Below are positions 43,910 to 52,159 of a stretch of 64,000 nt of DNA, piece by piece (position 1 is the stretch's first letter; each line of letters opens with the position of its first letter). Source of the DNA: Alphaproteobacteria bacterium (GTDB lineage: Bacteria > Pseudomonadota > Alphaproteobacteria > UBA8366 > GCA-2717185). The position numbers and the translations under genes are program-made. The notes beneath the pieces were generated by a model. The model was not told where the DNA came from and made no database searches. It saw nothing but the letters and a program-made list of their open reading frames with translations. The stretch covers positions 1-64,000 of the forward strand of contig WLWY01000016.1 of assembly GCA_012103325.1 (NCBI GenBank), given 5' to 3'.

Positions 43910-44781
43910 TCCGCGGCGTCGGCGTGGCTTTCCCGAAGATCGTCCAGCACCGTGACGCGGTGCATGATGCGTCGCTGGCCCTGATAATCGTTCAGTGCAT
44001 TGTGATGCGCGCAGCGATTGTCCCAGAAGGTTAGCGTGCCTTTCGACCAGCGCACCCGGCAGGTGAATTCCGGCCGCGCCATGTGGTCGTACAGATAGTG
44101 CAGCAGGGGCTTGCTTTCCTCGACCGTCATGCCTTCGAAATGCTTGGTGAAGGAGCGGTTTACGTACAGCGATTTGCGGCCGCTTTCCGGATGGATGCGC
44201 ACCACGGGGTGGACCGCGTCCTGCTCCGCATCTTGGGTGTATTTGAAGGCCATGGATTTATTCTTGGCTTTCATTTCCGGTCCGGTTGCGTTGACGCCGA
44301 AGCTCTGCGTCGCGCTGTGCACTGCATTGAGGCCTTCCAGCAGCTCCTTCATGCCGTCCGAGAGGGTCTCGTAGGCCGCGTACGTGCTGGCGAACATGGT
44401 GTCGCCGCCGGCCTCCGGCACTTCCAGCGCATAGAGCATGGAACCGAGCGGCGGCTTGCGGACGTAGGAGACGTCGGTGTGCCAAACGTCGCCGACATTG
44501 CGCGTGTCTTCCGGGTTCTTGGCGACAAGCTGTACATCCGGATGCCCCTCGACGGTCGGGAAGAAGTCGTTGATATGCGCCGAGCCGAAATTCCGCGCGA
44601 ACGCCTTTTGGCTGTCCGGCGTCAGGTCCTGGTCGCGAAAGACGATGACCAGATACTCGAGATGGGCACGGTGAATTTCGTCCAGGACGGTCGGCGCTAG
44701 CGGTTGCGACAGGTCGACATCGAAGATCTCCGCGCCGATGGCGCCGGCGAGGGGTTTCACCGTGATGTGTTGGTAGGTCAT
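43906..44781 (-). CDS. TauD/TfdA-family Fe(II)/2-oxoglutarate dioxygenase
   Basis: A 291-residue dioxygenase. The metal-binding triad is HTD in GDVWHTDVSYVRKPPLGS and the later His in FWDNRCAHHNALNDY; the 2-oxoglutarate Arg lies in GQRRIMHRVTV. It hydroxylates a carbon next to a leaving group, releasing sulfite, a phenol or another group, depending on substrate. Gene order (TetR gene just upstream in the same direction, MFS opposite) fits an inducible degradation module. The product of 58037-58888 is a relative with the same motifs. Confidence 0.9.
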   Translation of the reverse strand: MTYQHITVKPLAGAIGAEIFDVDLSQPLAPTVLDEIHRAHLEYLVIVFRDQDLTPDSQKAFARNFGSAHINDFFPTVEGHPDVQLVAKNPEDTRNVGDVWHTDVSYVRKPPLGSMLYALEVPEAGGDTMFASTYAAYETLSDGMKELLEGLNAVHSATQSFGVNATGPEMKAKNKSMAFKYTQDAEQDAVHPVVRIHPESGRKSLYVNRSFTKHFEGMTVEESKPLLHYLYDHMARPEFTCRVRWSKGTLTFWDNRCAHHNALNDYQGQRRIMHRVTVLDDLRESHADAAD

Positions 44782-44794
44782 GTTTGCTTACTCC

Positions 44795-45463
44795 CTAAGC
44801 GGACAGTTTTTGCTGCTCGGATAGCCGCTGCTGCGTCTCGCGCGAAACAGGCGCGGTCAGCATGGCGGCTACCGAGTCGATGAGGTTGTCGATAAAAAGC
44901 CAAAGGTCGGCGGATGCGCGGTCGTCCTTTGCCATGTGCCGCTCCCGGTCGGCGAGGGCATAGACCATTTGCTTGCTGGCCAGGTCGAGGCGCTGTTCCG
45001 TGACCGGCGGCGGCAGGTCGGTCAGAATGGCACGCAACAAACGCCGCGTTGCCGCGACGCCATGATCGAAGCGGCCGCGGATCAGATCGCCGACATCCAC
45101 ATTCGGGTCCGACACGGCCTGTGCCAGGAAACGCACATAGTGGCTGCCGCGCGCCGGGTCGGACAATTGCTCCGCCAGCGGCAGGATCATCGCTTCGACA
45201 ATCGCGCGGACGTCGCTGTCCCGCCCGGATGTGGTGACCGCTTTCAGCAGCTCGAGGCGGCGCTGATTAATGCCCGCCATACGCCGCTCGAAGATCGCCA
45301 CCAGCAGCGCGCGCCGGGAGCCGAAATGATAGTGCAGGGCGGCGACGTTCTTCTGTCCCGCCGCGCGGTTGATTTCACGCAGCGAGACGTTGTCCGCGCC
45401 GCGCTCCGCGAACAACCGCTCCGCCGCGGCCACCAGCTTGTCCCGTGTTTCCGTCTCGCTCAT
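44795..45463 (-). CDS. TetR-family transcriptional regulator
   Basis: A 222-residue repressor. The N-terminal helix-turn-helix (KLVAAAERLFAERGADNVSLREINRAAGQKNVAALHYHFGSRRALL) is the TetR pattern. The ligand domain has HYVRFLAQAVSDPN and ends with an extra tail (PVSRETQQRLSEQQKLSA). It lies 13 bases before the dioxygenase gene on the same strand, so it controls its own operon. Inverted repeats directly upstream of its start (45465-45510) are the likely operator. Confidence 0.9.
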   Translation of the reverse strand: MSETETRDKLVAAAERLFAERGADNVSLREINRAAGQKNVAALHYHFGSRRALLVAIFERRMAGINQRRLELLKAVTTSGRDSDVRAIVEAMILPLAEQLSDPARGSHYVRFLAQAVSDPNVDVGDLIRGRFDHGVAATRRLLRAILTDLPPPVTEQRLDLASKQMVYALADRERHMAKDDRASADLWLFIDNLIDSVAAMLTAPVSRETQQRLSEQQKLSA

Positions 45464-45464
45464 G

Positions 45465-45510
45465 GTGTGACTATATTAAATCACACGAATTAATTCAAGC
45501 GATTTAATTA
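45465..45510. promoter_or_regulatory. Probable operator of the TetR-dioxygenase operon
   Basis: GTGTGA (45465-45470) and TCACAC (45481-45486) form an inverted repeat with a 10-base AT-rich centre (CTATATTAAA), and TAATT...AATTA (45491-45510) forms a second. They overlap the likely promoter region directly before the regulator gene. Confidence 0.6.
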
Positions 45511-45569
45511 AGCGCGCCGCCCAAAATCACCCGGTAGAAAACCGGTAGTTAAAAAAAGCGCCAGCGGAC

Positions 45570-46436
45570 CTATTCGCTGTTCAGAAAACCCTTGGTCATG
45601 CGGTCATACTCCGCACCGCGCGTGACCCGTTTCATCAGCTCGCCCGACGCCACGCCGGTGAGATCCTTGGGCGCCACACCTTCACGCAATGCCTTCAAGG
45701 TGTCGTGCACCGCCTGAATACCGGCCATGATCGGCATGTGGCCTTGCAGGCCGATGCGGACGCCGAGCTTGCCGAGCATTGCCTTGTCGCGCAACTCCGG
45801 TCCCAGGCTGCCGAGGAAGATCGGAATGTTGATGGCGTTGGAAATTTCCTCGAGCTCCGTCGGTGTGTTAATGCCGGTGAAGAACATCGCATCGACGCCC
45901 ACGGCCTCATAGGCCTTGGCGCGAGCGATGGCGTCGTCGAGGCCCGTGATCGCGGCGGCGCTGGTGCGCCCGGCGACGACGAGGCTTGGGTCCTGCCGTC
46001 CCTCCAGCGCGGCGCGCATCTTGCCGACGCCTTCGTCCAAAGAAATGAGTTCCGGCCCGCCGGTCTGGCCGTAGGGCGTTGGCAGAATTGTATCTTCGAT
46101 TGTCATCGCCGCGACCCCGGCCGATTCGAGCTCTTCGACCGTTCGTTTGACATTCAGCGCATTGCCGTAGCCATGGTCAGCGTCGACCAGCAGCGCCAAA
46201 TTGCCGGCGCGGCAGATGCGATAGGCCTGCTGTGCAAACTCCGTCAGCGTCAGCACGATCAGATCAGGCGCCCCGAGCACGGAAAGCGAACCGATGGAGC
46301 CCGCGAACATGCCAACTTCGAACCCGAGGTCTTCGGCGATGCGGGCGGAGACTGCATCGTATACGGAGCCGGGATGAATGCATTGATCGCCATCGAGGAG
46401 TGCGCGAAATCGCTCGCGCCGTTCGGTCCAGTGCAT
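45570..46436 (-). CDS. Isocitrate lyase / PEP mutase superfamily protein
   Basis: A 288-residue TIM-barrel enzyme. The metal-binding block is LLVDADHGYGNALNVKRTVEELESAGVAAMTIED, with the acidic residues of the PEP-mutase group, and GRTSAAAITGLDDAIARAKAYEAVGVDAMFFTG follows. The KKCGH loop of isocitrate lyase is missing, replaced by LPTPYGQTGG, so it is not a true isocitrate lyase. Closest are oxaloacetate decarboxylases, phosphonopyruvate hydrolases and methylisocitrate-lyase-like proteins. Third in an operon behind a sigma-54 activator and a dioxygenase. Confidence 0.85.
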   Translation of the reverse strand: MHWTERRERFRALLDGDQCIHPGSVYDAVSARIAEDLGFEVGMFAGSIGSLSVLGAPDLIVLTLTEFAQQAYRICRAGNLALLVDADHGYGNALNVKRTVEELESAGVAAMTIEDTILPTPYGQTGGPELISLDEGVGKMRAALEGRQDPSLVVAGRTSAAAITGLDDAIARAKAYEAVGVDAMFFTGINTPTELEEISNAINIPIFLGSLGPELRDKAMLGKLGVRIGLQGHMPIMAGIQAVHDTLKALREGVAPKDLTGVASGELMKRVTRGAEYDRMTKGFLNSE

Positions 46437-46448
46437 GGTTCTATGTCC

Positions 46449-47516
46449 TTATGGTTGAGCCGATGCCAGGCCGATGCCGCCGCGTATCGCTCCGGCTTCG
46501 ACGTTGCGCCACAGGACCGCATGATCCTCCGGCAAGGCGCGGCTGTTGGGCATGGAAAGCCAAAGCCGGTGCAGCAGCCGGCGCTGAGCGTCCGCGTCAT
46601 CTTCATAGGCGGTGCGGGCGTGATAGATCACGTGGTTGTTGAGGAATTGCATATCGCCGGCTTGAAAAGTGAACTCCATGCAGAATTTGCCGGCGAGGGC
46701 GGCCAGCATGTCCAGCGCTTCGATCTGTTTGTCGCCGAGTTTTGTGCTTGGGTCGATTTCCTGCGCGGCCTCGACATAGGTGCGTGAATAGTGGCTGGTG
46801 AACTGGCCGTCCCGCTGACCGAACACCGGCAGCGGATAAGTCATATTCTCGCCGCCATATTCCTCGCCCTGCCGCGACCGGTGATAGGGGCGGTATAGCA
46901 AGCCAGCCAGATCCGGGCGCCGTTCGATCATCGCGTTGTGGACGCGAACGGAGCTCGCCAGCTGGCTGACGCCACCGGCTCTCGACGGACGAACGCAGAG
47001 CAATCCAACGACATCGCAACGGTCTGTGTGAAAGCGCAGCTGTCCACTCGACAGCGTCCGCGCTTTTGACGACGTAAACGGCTTTCCGTCGCGCGTTGTC
47101 AGCCTGTGATCGAAAAGGGCGTCCGTGTCTTCGTGCTTATCTTCGATATCCCGCATCATCAGCCCGTTATAATCCTGATGCAGCGGGGTTCCGAGATGCA
47201 GGCCGATGCCGTACCAAATATGACGCAGCCGTCCGGCATACCGTTCGACCGGCATTTTCGAAAGCCGGGCCATGCCGCACCCGTCCTCCAACTCTGACTG
47301 AATGCCGGCGAGTTTTTCGGCCAGCCCGTCGAGCGGGAAATCGTCCTTTGTCATTTCGGTCCACGGTGTGCCGCGTTTCTGTAGAACGGCATCGGCATGG
47401 CTGATTTCAGAAATATCCTCGGCCGTCAAATTGAAGCGCCAGCGCGGGTCGCTTTTAATGTCGGCGCCAGCCCAAACGCAATGGCCGGTAATTTTCTGCA
47501 GTTGTGGTTCGGTCAT
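46449..47516 (-). CDS. TauD/TfdA-type dioxygenase (second subclass)
   Basis: 355 residues from ATG 47516, which overlaps the sigma-54 activator stop as ATGA. The motif HTDRCDVVGLLCVRPSRAGG gives the His-x-Asp of the iron site, GDMQFLNNHVIYHARTAY the distal His, and RRLLHRLWLSM the 2-oxoglutarate Arg. It belongs to the longer TauD-like group with an extra N-terminal region (to about residue 90). The PEP mutase-like gene follows after 12 bases. A dioxygenase followed by a C-C or C-P lyase suggests stepwise breakdown of an organic acid or phosphonate. Confidence 0.88.
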   Translation of the reverse strand: MTEPQLQKITGHCVWAGADIKSDPRWRFNLTAEDISEISHADAVLQKRGTPWTEMTKDDFPLDGLAEKLAGIQSELEDGCGMARLSKMPVERYAGRLRHIWYGIGLHLGTPLHQDYNGLMMRDIEDKHEDTDALFDHRLTTRDGKPFTSSKARTLSSGQLRFHTDRCDVVGLLCVRPSRAGGVSQLASSVRVHNAMIERRPDLAGLLYRPYHRSRQGEEYGGENMTYPLPVFGQRDGQFTSHYSRTYVEAAQEIDPSTKLGDKQIEALDMLAALAGKFCMEFTFQAGDMQFLNNHVIYHARTAYEDDADAQRRLLHRLWLSMPNSRALPEDHAVLWRNVEAGAIRGGIGLASAQP

Positions 47517-48985
47517 TTGTTGCTCATTCCCCCTGCCGAACCGTCCCCATAGGCCGGCGGTACGGACGTCCAGAATTCTTCCTCGCGTGCCGCCCAATCG
47601 CGCCGCTTACGATAGATCGTAGAATTGCTGATGGCGAGCAGGTCGGCGGCTTTTGGAATATTGCCGTTGCAATGCCGGATCGCTTCTTCAATCGCTCTTT
47701 TTTCGGTCAGCCAAAGCGGCGCAATTGGCCGCATTGGGGCATTGTCAGAAATGGCGACCGTGCCATCAACTGGCAGGTCGCGCAATGTCGCGGGTAACAT
47801 TTCCCGCGTTACGACAGCGCTATCGTACAGGACGACGATGTTGCGGATCGTATTTTGCAGCTGACGAACATTGCCAGGCCAGGCATAGGCTCTGAATAAT
47901 GCCTCGACTTCGGTCGAGAACGATGTGAATCGCTTGCTTTCTTCCTGCGCGAATTTAGTCAGCATATGACTGGCGATCGCGATAACGTCGTTGTCGCGCG
48001 TTCGCAACGGCGGCAGTTCGATGGGAACAACGTGAAGTCGATAATACAGATCTTCCCGAAACCGGCCGCTTTCCACCTCTTTCAAGGGATCGCGGTTGGT
48101 TGCGCAAACAAGCCGGACATTGGCTTTTTCTGCTCTGTCGTCTCCAACTCTTTGATAAACGCCGGTTTGAACGAAGCGCAGCAATTTGGCCTGTAAGCCC
48201 AGATCCATTTCGGCAATTTCGTCGAAAAACAACGTACCGCCATCAGCCTGCGCGGCGGCGCCTTTACGGTTTGAGGTCGCGCCGGTAAACGCACCTCTGA
48301 CGTGCCCGAATATTTCGCTTTCCATCAGCTCCTTCGGGATCGCGGCGCAATTGACGACCACTAGCGGGCCGTCGCGGCGCGGACTTTGGGAATGGACGGC
48401 CGCAGCGCAGATTTCCTTGCCGGTACCGCTTTCTCCGGTGATGAAGACGGTTGCGTTGCTTACCGATACGCTGGCGATCACGCGGTACACGCTCTGCATG
48501 ACCAGCGAAGCACCGATAAATCCGCAACAGCCGGTTTGGGTAAACGCGCCTTCGTAGGCATCGACTTTGCGGCGCAGCGATTGGCGCTCCAACGCGTTTT
48601 TGAATGTGGCGGCGAACCGTGCTGCGCTAACCGGCTTGACGAGGAAGTCGAAGGCGCCGGCCCGCATCGCTTCGACCGCATTATCGATCGATCCTTCGGA
48701 GGTCATGACGATGACCGAGATCGGCAATGTCTGGTCGTGAATGTATTGCAGGACGTCGAGCCCCGAGGAGTCCGGCAACAGGAGGTCGAGCAAAACAACC
48801 TCAGGATGCAAAACTGCAATTGCTTCGATGGCGGAGGAAACTGTCGCTCGATGCGCCGCGTCGCAGGGCTCCTTGCCCAAATATTCAAGATATGCCTGAG
48901 CAAGAATGGCATCATCTTCGACAAGAAGTACTTTTGGCCGGGAGATACCGTCTAGCTCGTTCATTGGCATGAGTGTCTTTAGCAC
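47513..48985 (-). CDS. Sigma-54-dependent response regulator (NtrC/LuxO type)
   Basis: 490 residues. The receiver has the phosphorylation site Asp67 (EVVLLDLLLP) and Lys118 (LVKPVS). The AAA+ domain has Walker A GESGTGKE (184-191), the sigma-54 contact loop GAFTGA (231-236) and Walker B TLFFDEIAEM, so it should remodel sigma-54 RNA polymerase. A Fis-type helix-turn-helix (IEEAIRHCNGNIPKAADLLAISNSTIYRKRRDW) lies near the end. No kinase gene is adjacent. As the dioxygenase start overlaps its stop, it may control its own operon. Confidence 0.93.
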   Translation of the reverse strand: MLKTLMPMNELDGISRPKVLLVEDDAILAQAYLEYLGKEPCDAAHRATVSSAIEAIAVLHPEVVLLDLLLPDSSGLDVLQYIHDQTLPISVIVMTSEGSIDNAVEAMRAGAFDFLVKPVSAARFAATFKNALERQSLRRKVDAYEGAFTQTGCCGFIGASLVMQSVYRVIASVSVSNATVFITGESGTGKEICAAAVHSQSPRRDGPLVVVNCAAIPKELMESEIFGHVRGAFTGATSNRKGAAAQADGGTLFFDEIAEMDLGLQAKLLRFVQTGVYQRVGDDRAEKANVRLVCATNRDPLKEVESGRFREDLYYRLHVVPIELPPLRTRDNDVIAIASHMLTKFAQEESKRFTSFSTEVEALFRAYAWPGNVRQLQNTIRNIVVLYDSAVVTREMLPATLRDLPVDGTVAISDNAPMRPIAPLWLTEKRAIEEAIRHCNGNIPKAADLLAISNSTIYRKRRDWAAREEEFWTSVPPAYGDGSAGGMSNK

Positions 48986-49339
48986 CGATCAAACTCAGGA
49001 CTTATTCATTATTCTATAAACCTCAGGATGATCATGCAATTTTAACGATATGACGTCAGAAATACGCAGGGGCGGTAGAAGAGGGCACGTTACAGGTTTT
49101 TTGTTTTTCTCAGCGGCGACTCGACGGAACGTTTCACGCTCTCTTGTTTGCGCATTTGCGAGCGCTGACTGGTGCATAAGGTTGAATGCTATCAGAAGAT
49201 GGTGGTGTAGAACACCGTGAGTGCAAAGACCGCGCCGCCCGGGTTCAGGTATAGTCGTGCGCGGCTAATAGGGTGCTCATAGCAATAGTTATACAATTTA
49301 TTGGATATTTTTTACACAAAATACGCAAAAGGTGTAATA
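48986..49339. other. 354-bp divergent promoter region
   Basis: Separates the leftward sigma-54 activator operon from the rightward response-regulator gene. Bases 49275-49335 are AT-rich (TTATACAATTTATTGG and AATACGCAAAAGGTGTAATA), with AAAGGTG as ribosome site for ATG 49340. No gene is credible. I could not see a clean -24/-12 pair (GG..GC) by eye. Confidence 0.5.
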
Positions 49340-49726
49340 ATGACGAAGACGTTGGGCAAGATTCTCTGCGCCGAGGACGAAGCGGATATCCAAACGGTTG
49401 CCAAGATGGCGCTTGAAACGGTCGGTGGGTTTACAGTTGAGATGTGTGGGTCGGGAGAGGAGGCTGTGGAAAAAACGCCTAATTTTTCGCCGGACCTCAT
49501 TCTGCTTGATGTGATGATGCCGGGTATGGATGGGCTGGCAACATTCCGCGCTGTACGCGCGCTGCCGGAGTCGCAGAAAACGCCGATCATCTTCATGACA
49601 GCGAAGAGTCAAGCTCATGAGGTTGCACAACTGCTTGAGCTCGGCGCGTTGGGCGTTATTTCCAAGCCCTTTGATCCTATCGACTTGTCTCGGCAAGTTA
49701 CGGAGTTGTGGGAGCAGGACAATTAG
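49340..49726 (+). CDS. Single-domain response regulator (CheY-like)
   Basis: 128 residues from ATG 49340 (MTKTLGKILCAEDEADIQ); the codons upstream are not part of the fold. Acidic pocket EDE at 12-14, phosphorylation site Asp57 (LILLDVMMP), conserved Thr in IIFMTAKS and Lys in GVISKPFDP. No output domain, so it relays phosphate to another protein, most likely the Hpt protein encoded directly behind it. The stop overlaps the apparent ATT start of that gene. Confidence 0.9.
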   Translation: MTKTLGKILCAEDEADIQTVAKMALETVGGFTVEMCGSGEEAVEKTPNFSPDLILLDVMMPGMDGLATFRAVRALPESQKTPIIFMTAKSQAHEVAQLLELGALGVISKPFDPIDLSRQVTELWEQDN

Positions 49727-50060
49727 TATCGATCAAAAGACTTCGGATGCCCTCGCCGAGCGTTTAAAGGTTCTCGGGGAAAAGTACGCCAAGCAATTTC
49801 CCGAGCGGACCGAGGAGATACGTTCGCTTTGGGGCAAGGTTTCAGGCGGTGAGTGCGACCGCGATGCGTTGGATGCGTTATATCGCGTGGTGCACGGTCT
49901 CGCCGGTTCCGGAGCAACGTTCGGGTTTCCAAAAGTCAGTGAGACCGCGAAGCAATGTGAATGCGTTTTGCTGGATGGTATTGACTCGGGTCAGTTGGAA
50001 TTGGATGTCGTCAAACCTCAGATCGACTCCGTGCTGGCCGCGCTCGAGCAGCAGCCGTAG
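49722..50060 (+). CDS. Hpt (histidine phosphotransfer) domain protein with an apparent ATT start
   Basis: 112 residues. The phosphorylatable His58 lies in YRVVHGLAGSGATFGFPKVSETA, the classic HxLxG...G pattern of Hpt four-helix bundles. Reading back from there, no ATG, GTG or TTG is in frame before the preceding gene's own coding region. ATT 49722 overlaps that gene's stop and has GGAG (49711-49714) 7 bases before it, so it is the best start. Hpt proteins shuttle phosphate between receivers, so this is a relay with the regulators at 49340 and perhaps 52424 or 47513. Confidence 0.8.
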   Translation: MSIDQKTSDALAERLKVLGEKYAKQFPERTEEIRSLWGKVSGGECDRDALDALYRVVHGLAGSGATFGFPKVSETAKQCECVLLDGIDSGQLELDVVKPQIDSVLAALEQQP

Positions 50061-50198
50061 GCGATATTGCCAAACCCCGCGTCCACCGACGTTACGGCTC
50101 CTGTTCGGAAATAGAATTTCCTTACCCGGTTCGGCTTGTACACGAGCGCAACTATCCGTTACGCTTGTCTTCAATTGTGAACAAAGTTCCTGGGGCAG

Positions 50199-51638
50199 AT
50201 GAGCGATATTTCAGACGGTTTAATCGTCGTTGTAAAACGGGACTGTCCAACTTGTGCGTTGCTCGAACCGGTTTACAGTGAGCTTGCCGGCGGCGATACA
50301 CCTCTTGCCGTGTTCAGCCAGGACGACCCATCTTTTCCAGAAAGCATCGATAGTGTCGTCGATGATAACGATTTGGAGCAGTCCTACCGCCTCGACATAG
50401 AGACCGTGCCCACCCTGATCCGCATGGAAAACGGCCGTGAGATTGCGCGTCTTGTCGGCTGGCATCAGGATGAGTGGCGCGACTTCACAGGCCTGACGTC
50501 ATTGGGCGAGGGCTTGCCGGATTACCGGCCGGGCTGCGGCTCGATGAGCGTCGAACCCGGCATGGCGGAAACCTTGGCAGTACGCTTCGGCGATACGAAA
50601 ATCGTGTCCCGTCGAATTGCGGTGGCGTCACTGGAAGATGAAATTGAGGCTTGTTTCGAGCGTGGCTGGAGCGATGGGCTGCCCGTCGTACCGCCGACGG
50701 AAGTGCGTGTTGTGCGGATGCTGGCCGGCACGACCCGGGCGCCAGATGAAGTTATCGGGCATGTGCCCCCGAACTTGGTTGAATGCACGGTGGAAAAGGT
50801 TGCAATCAACGCGGTTATGGCGGGCTGCAAGCCGGAATATTTGCCGGTTGTTCTGGCTGCGGTCGAGGCAGCGCTAATCCCGGAATTCTGCATGCACGGC
50901 ATGCTCTGCACGACGCATTTCGTGGGGCCGATGGTGATCGTGAACGGGCCCATCGCAAAATCCATAGGGATGAATTCCGGTGGTAACGCGCTTGGCCAAG
51001 GCAATCGTGCGAACGGGACGATAGGCCGGGCGCTGCAGCTCGTCATCCGCAATGTCGGCGGTGGCGTTCCGGGCGGCATTGACCGCGCGACGCTGGGCAA
51101 CCCAGGCAAATACACCTATTGCTTTGCTGAAGACGAGTCCGACCCGCACTGGGAACCCCTTGCGGTCGAGCGCGGCGTATCGCCTGGTGCGTCCGCGGTC
51201 ACCTTGTACGGAGGCGAAGGATTACTGGGAAGCTTCGATCAACTCTCGCGGACTCCGGAATCGCTGACTCGTTCGCTTGCGCTGTCGTTGCGGGCCGTGG
51301 GCCACCCTAAGAAAGCCAACGCGCATGATGCTTTTGTCGTATTGTCGCCGGAGCATTTCAGAACCTATCGGGAAGCAGGTTGGTCGAAAGCACAGACCCT
51401 GGAGGCGTTCGATGAAGCGTTGCAGATACCCGGACGTGAACTGATTCGCGGTGCTGGTGGTGTCGCGGAGGGAATGCCCGAACATTTGGCAGATAAAACC
51501 TTGTCCAAATTTAGGGCTGGCGGGCTCAATATCGTGCGCGCCGGCGGTATTGCTGGAATGATGTCCGCGATTATTGGCGGTTGGGCGGCTACCGGTGAAC
51601 GAGGTAGTGAAATGGTAACCAAGGAGATCGGAACATGA
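50199..51638 (+). CDS. Thioredoxin-like domain fused to a large domain of unknown function; partner of the UGSC selenoprotein
   Basis: 479 residues. Residues 1-about 100 form a thioredoxin-like domain: the active-site CPTC is Cys16/Cys19 in VVKRDCPTCALLEP, with the cis-proline at ETVPTLI (Pro71). After a hinge (RPGCGSMSVEPGM) a domain of about 350 residues follows. I do not recognise it. It has conserved-looking Gly-rich blocks (IVNGPIAKSIGMNSGGNALGQG, GGVPGGIDRATLGNPG) and cysteines (FCMHGMLCTTHF). The stop overlaps the ATG of the selenoprotein gene (ATGA), so they are made together, probably for a shared thiol/selenol redox reaction. Confidence 0.75.
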   Translation: MSDISDGLIVVVKRDCPTCALLEPVYSELAGGDTPLAVFSQDDPSFPESIDSVVDDNDLEQSYRLDIETVPTLIRMENGREIARLVGWHQDEWRDFTGLTSLGEGLPDYRPGCGSMSVEPGMAETLAVRFGDTKIVSRRIAVASLEDEIEACFERGWSDGLPVVPPTEVRVVRMLAGTTRAPDEVIGHVPPNLVECTVEKVAINAVMAGCKPEYLPVVLAAVEAALIPEFCMHGMLCTTHFVGPMVIVNGPIAKSIGMNSGGNALGQGNRANGTIGRALQLVIRNVGGGVPGGIDRATLGNPGKYTYCFAEDESDPHWEPLAVERGVSPGASAVTLYGGEGLLGSFDQLSRTPESLTRSLALSLRAVGHPKKANAHDAFVVLSPEHFRTYREAGWSKAQTLEAFDEALQIPGRELIRGAGGVAEGMPEHLADKTLSKFRAGGLNIVRAGGIAGMMSAIIGGWAATGERGSEMVTKEIGT

Positions 51639-52159
51639 AGGACGGATTGATTTTGCTCGATCCGACCGCCGAGTCGTCGCCGGCACAGCGTGAGCGTCTT
51701 ACGCCGCCGGCTTCACTCGACGGGTTGACGGTCGGGCTGCTGGATATCGGGAAGGCGCGCGGTAATGTCTTTCTCGATCAGTTGGAAGTGGGCATGGCGG
51801 CGCGTGGTTTGACGGTTCGGCGTTATGCCAAGCCGACGAATACAAAGGTCGCGCCAATTGCCATTGCGCAGACGATAGCGACAGAATGTGACGTCGTTGT
51901 CGAAGCGCTTTCTGATTGAGGATCCTGTACGTCGTGCAGTTTGCATGACATCGCAGATCTCGATAGCCGCGGTGTTCCTGGTGGCATGATCGCCACGACA
52001 GCATTCGAAGAAGCGGCGAAGTCGCAGGGCAAAGCACTCGGATTCAATCCGGCTATCGTCTACGTTCCGCACCCCATTCAAGACCGGACCGACGGCGAAA
52101 TCTGCGCAATTGCCGATCATGCGCTGGATTCCGTGTTGGAAATGATTACGGCTGTTTAA
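51635..52159 (+). CDS. UGSC-family selenoprotein (in-frame TGA read as selenocysteine)
   Basis: I read one 174-residue protein through TGA 51917-51919 (codon 95). Before it, the frame starts at ATG 51635 (MKDGLILLDPTAESSPAQRE) and ends with VVVEALSD; after it the same frame continues to TAA 52159 as GSCTSCSLHDIADLDSRGVP. The join gives U95-G-S-C98-T-S-C101, the motif that names this selenoprotein family. The part after TGA has no good start of its own and keeps the family's GFNPAIVYVPHPIQDRTDGEI. A SECIS-like hairpin follows. Probably a selenol-based redox enzyme; reaction unknown. The genome must also carry selABCD, which are not in this window. Confidence 0.9.
51917..51949 (+). promoter_or_regulatory. 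UGA codon plus SECIS-like hairpin
   Basis: Eleven bases after the TGA, GTCGTGC (51931-51937) pairs with GCATGAC (51943-51949), one G-T wobble, around the loop AGTTT. The loop starts 19 bases from the TGA and contains the G and U expected of bacterial SECIS elements, which SelB recognises within the coding region. Confidence 0.75.

Noticed and set aside
51941..52159. Separate small gene starting at TTG 51941
   Set aside because: It lacks a ribosome site, starts inside the SECIS-like hairpin, and is in frame with the upstream gene. It is the C-terminal part of the selenoprotein.
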